A stretch of 64,000 nt of DNA from Paracrocinitomix sp039939375. Lineage in GTDB: Bacteria > Bacteroidota > Bacteroidia > Flavobacteriales_D > Crocinitomicaceae. The position numbers and the translations under genes were made by a program. The stretch covers positions 62,001 to 126,000 of the forward strand of contig JBDVJO010000006.1 of assembly GCA_039939375.1 (NCBI GenBank). The letters run 5' to 3'. Shown in pieces: positions 38,667 through 47,703 of the stretch (position 1 is the stretch's first letter; the number at the start of each line of letters is the position of its first letter). The notes under the pieces were generated by a model that was not told the DNA's origin, did not search any database, and was given only the letters and a program-made list of their open reading frames with translations.

Positions 38667-41531
38667 TTATTTCAGTACCGTCACGTGACCTCTGAATTCG
38701 TATTTCTTATCGGTTGCGATCTCTTTACATTCAATCACCCAAACGAAAGTACCGTCTTGAACGCCATTTGGTCCGTAATTTCCTTTCCATTCAGCAACTT
38801 GATTGTAAGATTCCCAAACTGGCTCTCCCCAACGGTTGAACATTGTTAAGTGGAAATCATAGATATCAATTCCGTCAATGTGTACTCTCCAAGTTTCGTT
38901 AAACTCATCACCATCTGGTGTGAAAATATTTGGAGCGTAGATGATAACATCACTAACAATGTGTGCAACACCTGAAACTGAATCTGAACATCCCCATTCA
39001 TTAGTCACCAATAATTCAATTGGGTAATCTGCAGGGATTCCTTCAGGATAAAGCACTGATGGTGATTCAAGTGAAGAAGAAGCTGGTGATCCTCCAGGGA
39101 AAGACCATAAGTAAGTGTTATTTGCACCTGGTGTGATGTTGTTCATGTCTAATGCCGTGTTGAAAATAGTAGTCGGATTAGGGTTGATGTAGAACAACGG
39201 ATCTGGAACATCATGAATAGTGATATAATCAACAGCATTGATAGAGTTGAAACATCCGTACTCAGAATAAACTTCTAACCACACGTCATATGTTCCTACT
39301 TCTTCAAAAGCAACCGTTAAAGGATCTTGATTATAGTAATAAGTTCCGTTGATTAACCATGTAATTGAATCTGAATCAATAGGGTCAGTCATGTTCATGA
39401 ATGTGATGTCAGAAGGATTACATCCCCAAGTCACATCAGAAGTAAATAATGGGTCTGGAACATTTCTCATGATTGTATTTGTACAAATCACTTCTGGAGT
39501 TGTCTCACAAACATCTGTAACAGTTACACAGTATTCAGTATCCATTGTTGGGTTGATATTGATCTCATTTGAGATATCAGCCATTGGTGTACCGTTTGCT
39601 GTCCATGCGTAGTCATATCCATTAAATCCACCAGTTGCAGTTACAGTGTGTTGAGAATCATATCCCGGACAAACTGAATCATTTGCTGTGATTGTTAATG
39701 AAATTGGGTCATGGTGTGTAATGTCTAAACTTACTGGTTGAGATACACATCCTAGATCCGTAGTTACAAATACACTAACTGTCATATCTGTTCCAGCCGG
39801 AGTTGGAGTGATGATGTTTTGTCCAGTTGTAGATGTACCTGCATCCCAAGTATAAGTGTATGTTCCGCCAACAGGAGCATTACTTCCGTAAGCATTTAAA
39901 GTAGCTGTTCCGTTTTGACAAAGTGTTGTGTCACTTGACGCTAATGTTACTGTGATTTCTGGCGGATCAACTAGTTCAACTTGCGAAGCAAATTGACATC
40001 CTAAATAATCTTCAGAAACTACATCATAAATACCAGCAGTTAGGCCTGTAAATGTGTTTGAAGTTTGCCAAGTAGTTCCACCATCAATAGAATAGTTAGC
40101 TGCACCTAAGTTTCCTGAAGCAGGAGACGCATCTGAATCAACAACGATTTGACCGTTTGTTCCTTGGTAACAATCAGGGTCAGTTAATGTAGTTGTATGA
40201 GACTCAACTGAGTAATATACTAACATTGTATCTGATCCATCTTCACAAACACCAGTTGTATCTGATTCAAATAAGATGAATTCATAAACTCCTGCTTGAT
40301 TTCCGTTAATAGTTGTAGATAAAGTTAAGTTATCTGGTGTGAAAAGTGCGTTACCGAATCCACCACTGAAAGTAGTAGCTCCTTCAAACTGCCAGTAAAA
40401 ATCACCGTCATTTGCTAAAGTTCCGTTTAATGTGGCTGCATTCGCAATGTCAAAGCAAAGAGAATCATCTAAACCAGCATCAGGGAAAATTGGGTCAACA
40501 GCGTTCACTGGCCATGAGATACTTACTGGTCCACCACCTACTGTTGCAGTAACTGTATAGTCAGTTGTATCTACTGGGTGAAAACCTACCATTGCATCTC
40601 CAGGAGTAGCTTGATAAACTCCTAATGGAGGAGTAACAGTAAAGTTAGTTGCACCTACAGGGAATTGAGGAGCGAAATCAACGAAGGCAGTATCACCAGA
40701 ACAAATAGTTGTAGCACATTCAGGGATTACAATATAAGCGTAACCGTTTCCAGTGTTATCTCCAGCGACACAACCAACACCTGCAGGGATAAGGCTAGAG
40801 CCTCCTCCACCGCCACCGCCGCCATTCGCGCCAGTACAGCATCCGTCATTTCCACCGCCACCACCACCGTAGTAGCCGCCACCGCCACCTCCACCGGAAG
40901 CAGTAACCCATAATCCACCAAGTCCACCTTGGCCTAAAGATCCAGGAGAACCTCCAGGAGGTACACCAGCCCAAGGCTGACCACCGGCACCACCGGCAGT
41001 TTGAGTTCCACCAAGTCCACCATCTCCATAAGTGTTTCCACCCATTGATCCAGTAGCACAACCACCGTCACCACCTCCGTTAGAGGCCCAGGTACTCCCT
41101 GGAACAGATCCTCCACCTGCACCACCACCACCGGCAGCAATTGCAACGGAACCTCCGTTTACGTTAACATTGGTTGAACCACCACCACCCATGGCGTCAT
41201 AGTTCGTATTTCCATTAGTTGAAGCTTGACCAGCTCCTCCGCCATTAAATCCAGCGCCAGGACCTGTTGGTTGTTGCCCAACCATAATATCAATTACGTC
41301 TCCACCAGATACGTTAATGGTTCCTGATAATACAGCACCATTACCACCTTGTGCAAACCCTTGAGTTCCACCTTGTGCTCCGGCAATAACAATTTGTATA
41401 TCACCGTTTATACACCCATCAACAACATATTGTTGTGGCCCCCCTGTATAATTAAACCAAATAGTATCTTGAGCTTTTGCTCCAAAAGATGCTAAAATTA
41501 GGGCGAAGGTTAAAAATGCAATTTTTTTCAT
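38667..41531 (-). CDS. Glycine-rich secreted protein with T9SS type B sorting domain
   Basis: A 954-residue protein with a signal peptide (residues 1-20, ending GAKAQ). A glycine-rich domain (about residues 35-265) contains many GGGG runs plus conserved-looking Asn, Thr and Cys positions. It resembles the glycine-rich domain of bacterial surface proteins and of some eukaryotic receptors. Ig/PKD-like beta domains follow with Cys residues. The last 90 residues, from APNIFTPDGDEFNETW to HVTVLK, are the type B sorting domain and closely match those of the PKD protein at 1766-5332. Export to the cell surface is well supported; an adhesive or matrix role is inference. It ends at the long palindromic terminator. 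Confidence 0.92.
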   Translation of the reverse strand: MKKIAFLTFALILASFGAKAQDTIWFNYTGGPQQYVVDGCINGDIQIVIAGAQGGTQGFAQGGNGAVLSGTINVSGGDVIDIMVGQQPTGPGAGFNGGGAGQASTNGNTNYDAMGGGGSTNVNVNGGSVAIAAGGGGAGGGSVPGSTWASNGGGDGGCATGSMGGNTYGDGGLGGTQTAGGAGGQPWAGVPPGGSPGSLGQGGLGGLWVTASGGGGGGGYYGGGGGGNDGCCTGANGGGGGGGGSSLIPAGVGCVAGDNTGNGYAYIVIPECATTICSGDTAFVDFAPQFPVGATNFTVTPPLGVYQATPGDAMVGFHPVDTTDYTVTATVGGGPVSISWPVNAVDPIFPDAGLDDSLCFDIANAATLNGTLANDGDFYWQFEGATTFSGGFGNALFTPDNLTLSTTINGNQAGVYEFILFESDTTGVCEDGSDTMLVYYSVESHTTTLTDPDCYQGTNGQIVVDSDASPASGNLGAANYSIDGGTTWQTSNTFTGLTAGIYDVVSEDYLGCQFASQVELVDPPEITVTLASSDTTLCQNGTATLNAYGSNAPVGGTYTYTWDAGTSTTGQNIITPTPAGTDMTVSVFVTTDLGCVSQPVSLDITHHDPISLTITANDSVCPGYDSQHTVTATGGFNGYDYAWTANGTPMADISNEININPTMDTEYCVTVTDVCETTPEVICTNTIMRNVPDPLFTSDVTWGCNPSDITFMNMTDPIDSDSITWLINGTYYYNQDPLTVAFEEVGTYDVWLEVYSEYGCFNSINAVDYITIHDVPDPLFYINPNPTTIFNTALDMNNITPGANNTYLWSFPGGSPASSSLESPSVLYPEGIPADYPIELLVTNEWGCSDSVSGVAHIVSDVIIYAPNIFTPDGDEFNETWRVHIDGIDIYDFHLTMFNRWGEPVWESYNQVAEWKGNYGPNGVQDGTFVWVIECKEIATDKKYEFRGHVTVLK

Positions 41532-41646
41532 TTTGATCGTTTTACTTTCAATTTTTACAATCTGTTTTTATGGTAAACGAACCAATAATTGTATAGTTGC
41601 TTCTAAATTGTAAGAATTTATGTATTAATAGATTATTAACTAATTT

Positions 41647-42015
41647 TTATTTTTTGTTAGTTTCTTCACAATTTTTTAACTCATGTGGAGAAACCATTGA
41701 GGTTGTGCCTTGCAGTCCTTTGTTAAAACAGCTGATTTCATACCCCAATTTTGACATCCAAGATTGAAAATTTTCAAAAGAATATTCAGCTTCTGCGCTG
41801 AGTGTGCAGAAGTAAGTACTTGTTTTATAATCAGTATGTGTAGATAAGATACCTTTCTTAGATCCCAGTTTCTTGTCAATTTCCTTGGCTTCTTCTAAAC
41901 TACCAACTTTGGTGATTTTGAATTGCACGAAATAAGTTGGAAGGTCTTGAGCGATTACTTGATTGGTAGAATTCAATAAGATGAATCCCAGTATATATAA
42001 TACAAATCTTGACAT
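41647..42015 (-). CDS. Small secreted hypothetical protein
   Basis: A 122-residue protein with a probable signal peptide (MSRFVLYILGFILLNSTNQVIAQ). The body resembles the small periplasmic fold of short Bacteroidota secreted proteins (YFVQFKITKVGSLEEAKEIDKKLGSKKGILSTHTDY). It has three Cys residues after the signal (TYFCTL, ISCFNK and KNCEET). It stands apart from its neighbours by about 100 nt on each side. No family is recognised and no function is proposed. Confidence 0.65.
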   Translation of the reverse strand: MSRFVLYILGFILLNSTNQVIAQDLPTYFVQFKITKVGSLEEAKEIDKKLGSKKGILSTHTDYKTSTYFCTLSAEAEYSFENFQSWMSKLGYEISCFNKGLQGTTSMVSPHELKNCEETNKK

Positions 42016-42108
42016 ATAAATAATTGACTTTCAGAATGATTAACGTAAAACTCGGGATAATTGTTCGATTAAAGTTAACGTAAGTAAAAAGTTTAGTTAA
42101 AATCCGCA

Positions 42109-43101
42109 CTAAGCTTGAGTAGCTTTCTTTTTATTCCCAAAATATTCAAGTGTGATAATAAGAACGAGACCAGCTAAAGCTAACAGTACAGCATATAGTA
42201 ATTGACTATTACCAAAAAGTGTTTCAAATTTAGAAGGTGAAATATTTTGTTGGACAACCGCTACTTTTTCTCCATGTCTATCGATTCTCCATTCAGTTGT
42301 TTCTTTCCAAGGCCATATTTTGTTTAATGATCCAACCAAAAAACCTGTGAGAACGGCAATGATTAAATTTTTAGATTTCTTGAATAAGTAATTTAAAAAC
42401 CTTGAGAAGCTGATTAATCCTATCACACAACCTATCATGAAAACTACCACAGTTAGTCCATTACTCATAACGACATCCCAATCTTTTATTTTCAATCCAT
42501 CAAGAATACCAGTGATAGAACCTAATACTGTGGTGTACGCTCCGAGCAACAATAAGATAAAGCTACCAGAGATGCCGGGTAGTATCATTGCGCAAATAGC
42601 CAACGAACCGCAAAGAAAGATATAGAGTAAACTTTCACTTCCTGTAGAGGGGGAGAGGATGGTAATTGTGAAAGCGACAATAGCTCCAATGGCCAATCCT
42701 AAAATATTTTGAAGGTTCCATTTTTCTACGGTTTTGCCTACTAGCCAAATTGAAGCCAATATTAAACCAAAGAAAAATGACCATAATAAAACTTCTTGTG
42801 TATCTAAAAGATAGGTGAGAAGCTTAGCCAATGAAACAATCGAAATACCTATTCCAAGAAAAATTGCAATTAGAAATCTTCCGTTAATTTGCTCCCACAT
42901 GGCTTTGAAGCCTTCTTGTTTCCAAGTTCTGAATAAGGAGAATTTTAAGCCTGAAATAGTTGCCAAAAACTCTTCGTAAATCCCCGTAATAAAAGCAATT
43001 GTTCCGCCAGAAACCCCAGGTACAACGTCTGCTGCTCCCATTCCTAAACCTCTAGCAACTAAACCAAGAAAGCTTTTTTTAGTCTTCGTCTGTGACTTCA
43101 T
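42109..43101 (-). CDS. popT: DUF368 polyprenyl-phosphate flippase (PopT)
   Basis: A 330-residue inner-membrane protein of the DUF368 family. The signature block GMGAADVVPGVSGGTIAFITGIYEEFLA (about residues 19-46) is intact. Its second-half counterpart, MILPGISGSFILLLLGAYTTVLG, shows the internal repeat. About nine hydrophobic segments follow. Members of this family, named PopT, return undecaprenyl phosphate to the cytoplasmic face so it can be reused in peptidoglycan and surface-polymer synthesis. The gene starts 23 nt inside the upstream ComA-like gene, the third member of a tightly coupled operon. Confidence 0.9.
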   Translation of the reverse strand: MKSQTKTKKSFLGLVARGLGMGAADVVPGVSGGTIAFITGIYEEFLATISGLKFSLFRTWKQEGFKAMWEQINGRFLIAIFLGIGISIVSLAKLLTYLLDTQEVLLWSFFFGLILASIWLVGKTVEKWNLQNILGLAIGAIVAFTITILSPSTGSESLLYIFLCGSLAICAMILPGISGSFILLLLGAYTTVLGSITGILDGLKIKDWDVVMSNGLTVVVFMIGCVIGLISFSRFLNYLFKKSKNLIIAVLTGFLVGSLNKIWPWKETTEWRIDRHGEKVAVVQQNISPSKFETLFGNSQLLYAVLLALAGLVLIITLEYFGNKKKATQA

Positions 43102-43897
43102 CAGAAGAGGGCTTTAAGTTTTTTCCTATTTTCTCAGGTAAATTCTCAAAGAAAGTATCACCTCTTAAACCTAATCTTAAACATTCTAAAGGAATAACTT
43201 CGTTAGGCGCAATATTTCCAAGGTTGACATTAGCACCAAATAATCTGATGAACCAAACCTGTTGCGTTTTCTTTGGCGCCTCCCAAAGAATACTATTCGG
43301 ATCAATTTTGGCAATAATTTTATTGATAAGGTAAGTATGTGCAGTTCCGTTTGGTCTAAAGACTCCTACGGTTCCACTTTCTCTTCCTTCAGCGATTACT
43401 TTCCAAGATCCTGCTTCTAATTCTGTGCTCATCATTTTTATCCACTTAGCTGGAGAAATAATGATGCCTGCATCTTTAGAACCGACCTCAGACATAACTG
43501 TGCGGTCTTTAGATAACTTATTAATGTATTCTAATTTCTGGTCATGAGGGATGATGATTGAACCATCTGAGACTTCGCAAAGATCTAGATCGTATTTATC
43601 TAGTAATTTTCTATAATCGTTGAATTTATTTCTGGCGATAAATAGCTCAAAAAGTGTTCCTCCGAAATATGGTCGTATACCTGCGCTTTTGTATAATTTA
43701 ATCTTTTCTTCAAGATTTTTAACGACATAAGCAGTACCAAAACCGAATTTAGCAATGTCAAAATAATCACCACTTGAATCAATTAAATTTTCGACTTCTC
43801 TAAGGCTAAGGCCTTTGTCCATCATCATTGTGGTTCCAGCCTCTCTTGGTTTAGAAGGGCGATTTGGTATATAGGTAAGGTTAAAATTGTTACTCAT
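43079..43897 (-). CDS. Phosphosulfolactate synthase-family protein (ComA-like)
   Basis: The start is set at ATG 43897 (MSNNFNLTYIPNRP), eight bases inside the upstream gene. The 272-residue protein matches the ComA family: TTMMMDKGLSLREVENLI, FDIAKFGFGTAYV, GIRPYFGGTLFELF, CEVSDGSIIIP and EAPKKTQQVWFIRLFGANVNLGNI. In methanogens ComA joins PEP and sulfite into phosphosulfolactate for coenzyme M. Bacteroidota do not make coenzyme M by that route, so the product's fate here is unclear; a sulfonate or sulfonolipid role is possible. It is translationally coupled to a TPR protein upstream and PopT downstream. The family assignment is firm, the pathway is not. Confidence 0.85.
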   Translation of the reverse strand: MSNNFNLTYIPNRPSKPREAGTTMMMDKGLSLREVENLIDSSGDYFDIAKFGFGTAYVVKNLEEKIKLYKSAGIRPYFGGTLFELFIARNKFNDYRKLLDKYDLDLCEVSDGSIIIPHDQKLEYINKLSKDRTVMSEVGSKDAGIIISPAKWIKMMSTELEAGSWKVIAEGRESGTVGVFRPNGTAHTYLINKIIAKIDPNSILWEAPKKTQQVWFIRLFGANVNLGNIAPNEVIPLECLRLGLRGDTFFENLPEKIGKNLKPSSDEVTDED

Positions 43898-45314
43898 TGT
43901 TAAGGTCCAATATTTGTATAAAATCTGGTATTTCTTCTGCTTCGGGTAGGTACAAAAATAATGTTTTTGCCGAGCTTTTGTCAATTAGGAATTCTTTCTT
44001 AAAAATATGTAGTGCATCCGTTTTCTGTCCATCTTTCCACAGAAGAACTGAAAAATATACTTTAACAGCTGAAGATAAGTCTTCAAGATGTTCAATAGAA
44101 GCCATAAAATCAATAGCGTCTGCTAAACTAAATTCAGCTTTTACTCTAGCCAACATGATAATTGCATCACCATAAGATGGCTCTTGCTGTAAGGCAATTT
44201 CTAAATGTGATTCAGCTTCAATTAGTAAACCTGCTTTATATAAGGCTTCAGCCAACACTAATCTGTAATTAGCATTTTCAGGTTGAATTTCAGCTGCTCT
44301 TTTTAAATAATTGATGGCTTCTGTAGAATCTCCTTGCAACTCTTTAATAATTCCAATTCCTAGCCAAGGTTCTGCTAAGTCAGGATTTAATTCTTTTGCT
44401 TTGTTATAATACTCTATCGCTTCTTCATAACGTTCTAGACGTTCATATGCTTCAGCCAGATAACTAATAGTTAATGCATCATCTTGATCAATTTCTACAC
44501 ATTTCAAGTAAGATTCAAGTGCCTTTTGATACTCATTGATCTGCATATAGGTATTTCCCATATTAAAGTGTGCAGATGAAAAATCGGCATTTATAATGAT
44601 GGAATAATCGTAAGCCCAAAGCGCTTTTTCAATGTTGTTTTTAAGAAAATAGATGTTTCCTAAATTGTACCAAGCGGTAAAAGAGTAGGGGTTGTTATCA
44701 ATATATCTTGTGTAATATTCAATACACTTATCAAAATCACCGATTCTTTCATAGCAATAGGCTATTTCATAAATGGCAGATTCGTTTTCAGGAGATTGAT
44801 TTAACAACCGTTCAAGTGTTTTTATGGCATTTTGATATTCGTGCTCATTTTCATATTCAAGCGCTAAATCAAACAAGATGTCTTCAACTTCCCAACTATC
44901 TTCATGCTGGTCTGCAATCTCTAAAGCCTTTTCAAAATACTTAATCGCTTTTTTGTGGTCTCTTAGTTGAGAGAAAACACTGGCTTTAGTGATGTATATC
45001 TCGGTATTAAAAGGTTCAGATTTTTCTAATTCTTGAAGAATCAATAAACTTTCTTTTAATTTTCCGGTGGTAGAAAATAGTTGTGCTTTTCTTAAGTCAA
45101 AGATGTGATTGCCAGGATGCTGATTCATTGCAAAATCAATAGCCGACATGGCTTTTTTCAATTGATTTTTTACAATAAAATTATCTACTATTTGCTCTAA
45201 TATTTCAGAGTCAAAATAATACGCTTCCTTATCAGCAAGCATCTGCTCAAATCGCTCTAATTCAGAATTAAATTGCGAATCAAAGCCTTCTTCATCATCT
45301 TCTTCATCAAACAT
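43890..45314 (-). CDS. Tetratricopeptide-repeat protein
   Basis: A 474-residue cytoplasmic protein made mostly of TPR units. They begin near residue 30 (DKEAYYFDSEILEQIVDNF) and continue through about ten 34-residue helical pairs with typical A8/G/Y/F/P positions (WYNLGNIYFLKNNIEKALWAYDYSI; AEAYERLERYEEAIEYYNKAKELNPD). The N-terminus is very acidic (MFDEEDDEEGFDSQF). It has no signal peptide or membrane segment, so it is probably a scaffold for protein partners. It is the first gene of an operon with the ComA-like enzyme and PopT, overlapping the former by 8 nt. A candidate -7 box (TATTTTTG) lies on the minus strand at 45358-45365. Confidence 0.88.
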   Translation of the reverse strand: MFDEEDDEEGFDSQFNSELERFEQMLADKEAYYFDSEILEQIVDNFIVKNQLKKAMSAIDFAMNQHPGNHIFDLRKAQLFSTTGKLKESLLILQELEKSEPFNTEIYITKASVFSQLRDHKKAIKYFEKALEIADQHEDSWEVEDILFDLALEYENEHEYQNAIKTLERLLNQSPENESAIYEIAYCYERIGDFDKCIEYYTRYIDNNPYSFTAWYNLGNIYFLKNNIEKALWAYDYSIIINADFSSAHFNMGNTYMQINEYQKALESYLKCVEIDQDDALTISYLAEAYERLERYEEAIEYYNKAKELNPDLAEPWLGIGIIKELQGDSTEAINYLKRAAEIQPENANYRLVLAEALYKAGLLIEAESHLEIALQQEPSYGDAIIMLARVKAEFSLADAIDFMASIEHLEDLSSAVKVYFSVLLWKDGQKTDALHIFKKEFLIDKSSAKTLFLYLPEAEEIPDFIQILDLNNE

Positions 45315-45434
45315 ATAAACTCCTTTCTTTAAAGGTCAACACTAAATTCGACCTAAACAAAAATAAAAGGAAGCGGCCGCCGATAACTTTAGGCTTGCTA
45401 ATGTTATTAACAAGTTTATCAACAGAAGCTAAGT

Positions 45435-47231
45435 TTAGAAATTGATTTTTCCTCCTCTTTTTCTTTCAGCTTCTCTTAAGAAAATCTTTCTTAGTCTGAT
45501 TGATTCAGGAGTTAACTCAACGTATTCGTCTTCTTGAATATATTCTAAAGCTTCCTCTAAAGAAAAGGTTTTAGGAGGAATCACTTTCGTTTTCTCGTCT
45601 GTTCCAGACTTACGCATGTTCGTCAGCTGTTTTGTTTTCGTAACGTTAATTACTAAATCACCAGCTTTAGAGTTCTCACCAATTACCTGACCTTCATATA
45701 TGTCAACGTTTGGCTCAATGAAAAATTTTCCACGGTCTTGTAATTTATTCAATGAGAAAGGAACACTTGATCCTTTTTCCATAGAAATTAAAGAACCGTT
45801 TAATCTTCCAGGAATTTCACCTCTATGCGGTTCGTAGCCTGTAAATCTATGCGTTACTACTGCTTCACCACCCGTTTGGGTCATCATTAAACTTCTTAAT
45901 CCAATGATTCCTCTTGATGGAATAGAGAACTTACAAATCATTCTGGCACCTTTTGGTTCCATACTTACCATTTCACCTTTTCTTTTGGTTACAGCATCAA
46001 TAGCCGTACCAGAAAATTCTTCAGGTAAATCAATCGTCAAGTCTTCAATAGGTTCAGACTTAACGCCGTCAATTTCTTTTAAGATTACCTGCGGTTGGCC
46101 AACTTGAACTTCATATCCCTCTCTTCTCATTGTTTCTAACAAAACAGATAAGTGCATCACTCCACGTCCAAAAACGTTCCATTTATCAGCTGAATTGGTA
46201 GGCTCAACTTTTAAGGCTAGGTTTTTCTCTAATTCTTTTTCTAATCTATCGTTGATGTGTCTTGAAGTTACGAACTTTCCTTCTTTACCAAAGAATGGTG
46301 AATCATTGATCGTAAATAACATTGACATGGTAGGTTCATCTATTGAGAATGAAGCTAACGGATCTGGATTTTCAAAATCACAAATAGAGTCTCCGATATC
46401 GAATCCTTCTATACCTGTAATGGCACAAATGTCTCCTACTTGAACTTCTTCAACTTTTCTTTTCTCTAATCCTTCAAAAACAAAAACTTCTTTAATTTTA
46501 TGCTTTTCTAAAGTTCCATCTCTTTTAGATAACATAATTTGTTGATTCGGCTTTACGGTTCCTCTTGTTAATCTACCAATGGCAATTCTTCCAACGAATG
46601 AAGAGTAATCTAATGATGTGATTAACATTTGCGTATTTCCTTCATCAAATTTTCTTGGTGGGAAATAATCTAAAATTACATCAAGAATAGTCGTGATAGA
46701 ATCTGTTGGTTTTTTCCAGTCTTTTGACATCCAACCGTTCTTTGCAGAACCATAAACCGTTTCAAATTCTAATTGCTCTTCGTTGGCATCAAGCTCGAAC
46801 ATTAATTCGAATACTTTTTCGTGTACTTCGTCAGGTGTACAGTTTTCTTTATCCACCTTGTTGATCACCAATAATGGTTTTAATCCAAGTTCTAGTGCTT
46901 TTTGTAAAACGAATCTTGTTTGCGGCATTGGACCTTCAAAAGCATCCACCAATAAACAAACACCATCTGCCATGTTTAATACACGCTCAACTTCTCCTCC
47001 AAAGTCACTGTGACCGGGAGTGTCAATGATATTAATTTTAGTGTCGTTGTAAATTACAGATACGTTTTTAGAGGTAATGGTAATTCCTCTTTCTCTTTCC
47101 AAGGGATTACTATCCATAATTAATTCACCAGTTGATTTTATCGGGTTTGTTCCCGCTTCAATCATTCTATCTACCAAAGTTGTTTTACCGTGGTCAACGT
47201 GGGCGATAATCGCAATGTTTCTTAGTTCCAT
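45435..47231 (-). CDS. typA: Translational GTPase TypA/BipA
   Basis: A 598-residue elongation-factor-like GTPase that binds ribosomes and assists assembly and stress adaptation. The G motifs are AHVDHGKTTLVDRM (about residues 10-23), DTPGHSDFGGEVERVL (about 71-86) and VINKVDKENCTP (about 125-136). Domain II, the EF-G-like domains III and V (GRGVMHLSVLLETMRREGYE; PRGEIPGRL-type region GYEPHRGEIPGRL) and the TypA-specific C-terminus follow. Length and order are normal. It is single, with about 120 nt to the TPR operon and 45 nt to the four-helix-bundle gene. Confidence 0.97.
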   Translation of the reverse strand: MELRNIAIIAHVDHGKTTLVDRMIEAGTNPIKSTGELIMDSNPLERERGITITSKNVSVIYNDTKINIIDTPGHSDFGGEVERVLNMADGVCLLVDAFEGPMPQTRFVLQKALELGLKPLLVINKVDKENCTPDEVHEKVFELMFELDANEEQLEFETVYGSAKNGWMSKDWKKPTDSITTILDVILDYFPPRKFDEGNTQMLITSLDYSSFVGRIAIGRLTRGTVKPNQQIMLSKRDGTLEKHKIKEVFVFEGLEKRKVEEVQVGDICAITGIEGFDIGDSICDFENPDPLASFSIDEPTMSMLFTINDSPFFGKEGKFVTSRHINDRLEKELEKNLALKVEPTNSADKWNVFGRGVMHLSVLLETMRREGYEVQVGQPQVILKEIDGVKSEPIEDLTIDLPEEFSGTAIDAVTKRKGEMVSMEPKGARMICKFSIPSRGIIGLRSLMMTQTGGEAVVTHRFTGYEPHRGEIPGRLNGSLISMEKGSSVPFSLNKLQDRGKFFIEPNVDIYEGQVIGENSKAGDLVINVTKTKQLTNMRKSGTDEKTKVIPPKTFSLEEALEYIQEDEYVELTPESIRLRKIFLREAERKRGGKINF

Positions 47232-47276
47232 AAATTAAGATGTTAGAGCAAAGAACAAAGAGCAAAGACTTTGGAA

Positions 47277-47627
47277 TCAGTTCAATAATTCTTTAAAAGC
47301 TTTGATCATTTTCTGTATCTCTTGTAATTCTGTTATTTTATTATTTATTAAATCTTGTTCCAAATCAATAGTTCTGGATGCTATTATTAATTGTGTTTCT
47401 AGTTCGAAAGCTGACCCTAGAGCAAAGTCTAAAAATCTTCTAAATTCCTTGTTCGTTGTTCTCACGGATCCTTCAGCAATATTTGAGGGAATTGAAATGG
47501 CTGATCGATTCATTTGACTTGAAATTTCGAACCTTTGATCAGATGGAAACTTTTTCACTAGGTCTAAAATTTCAATAGAAAATTCCAGACTTCTTTTCCA
47601 TATGTTCAGGTTTCGGAAATTATGCAC
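47277..47627 (-). CDS. Four-helix-bundle protein (23S rRNA intervening-sequence protein family)
   Basis: A protein of about 116 residues matching the four-helix-bundle family (PF05635/TIGR02436). Blocks are HNFRNLNIWKRSLEFSIEIL, FEISSQMNRSAISIPSNIAEGSVR, RFLDFALGSAFELETQLIIA and the ITELQEIQKMIKAF tail. No ATG is present; GTG at 47627 gives the start used by relatives, and TTG 47633 is possible. The family is known from intervening sequences in bacterial 23S rRNA genes and is related to the avd accessory proteins of diversity-generating retroelements. Function in free-standing copies is unknown. It is flanked by low-complexity AT-rich repeats on both sides. Confidence 0.85.
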   Translation of the reverse strand: MHNFRNLNIWKRSLEFSIEILDLVKKFPSDQRFEISSQMNRSAISIPSNIAEGSVRTTNKEFRRFLDFALGSAFELETQLIIASRTIDLEQDLINNKITELQEIQKMIKAFKELLN

Positions 47628-47703
47628 AATCAAATCTTTTTTCTATGCTCTTTATTCTATACTCTCAATTATAAACTCTAAATTCTAAAACCCAGAAAAC
47701 AAC

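Noticed and set aside
40727..41146. Trp- and Val-rich frames on the same strand as the glycine-rich gene
   Set aside because: These are alternative readings of GGN-rich repeats; their composition is an artefact of the glycine codons.
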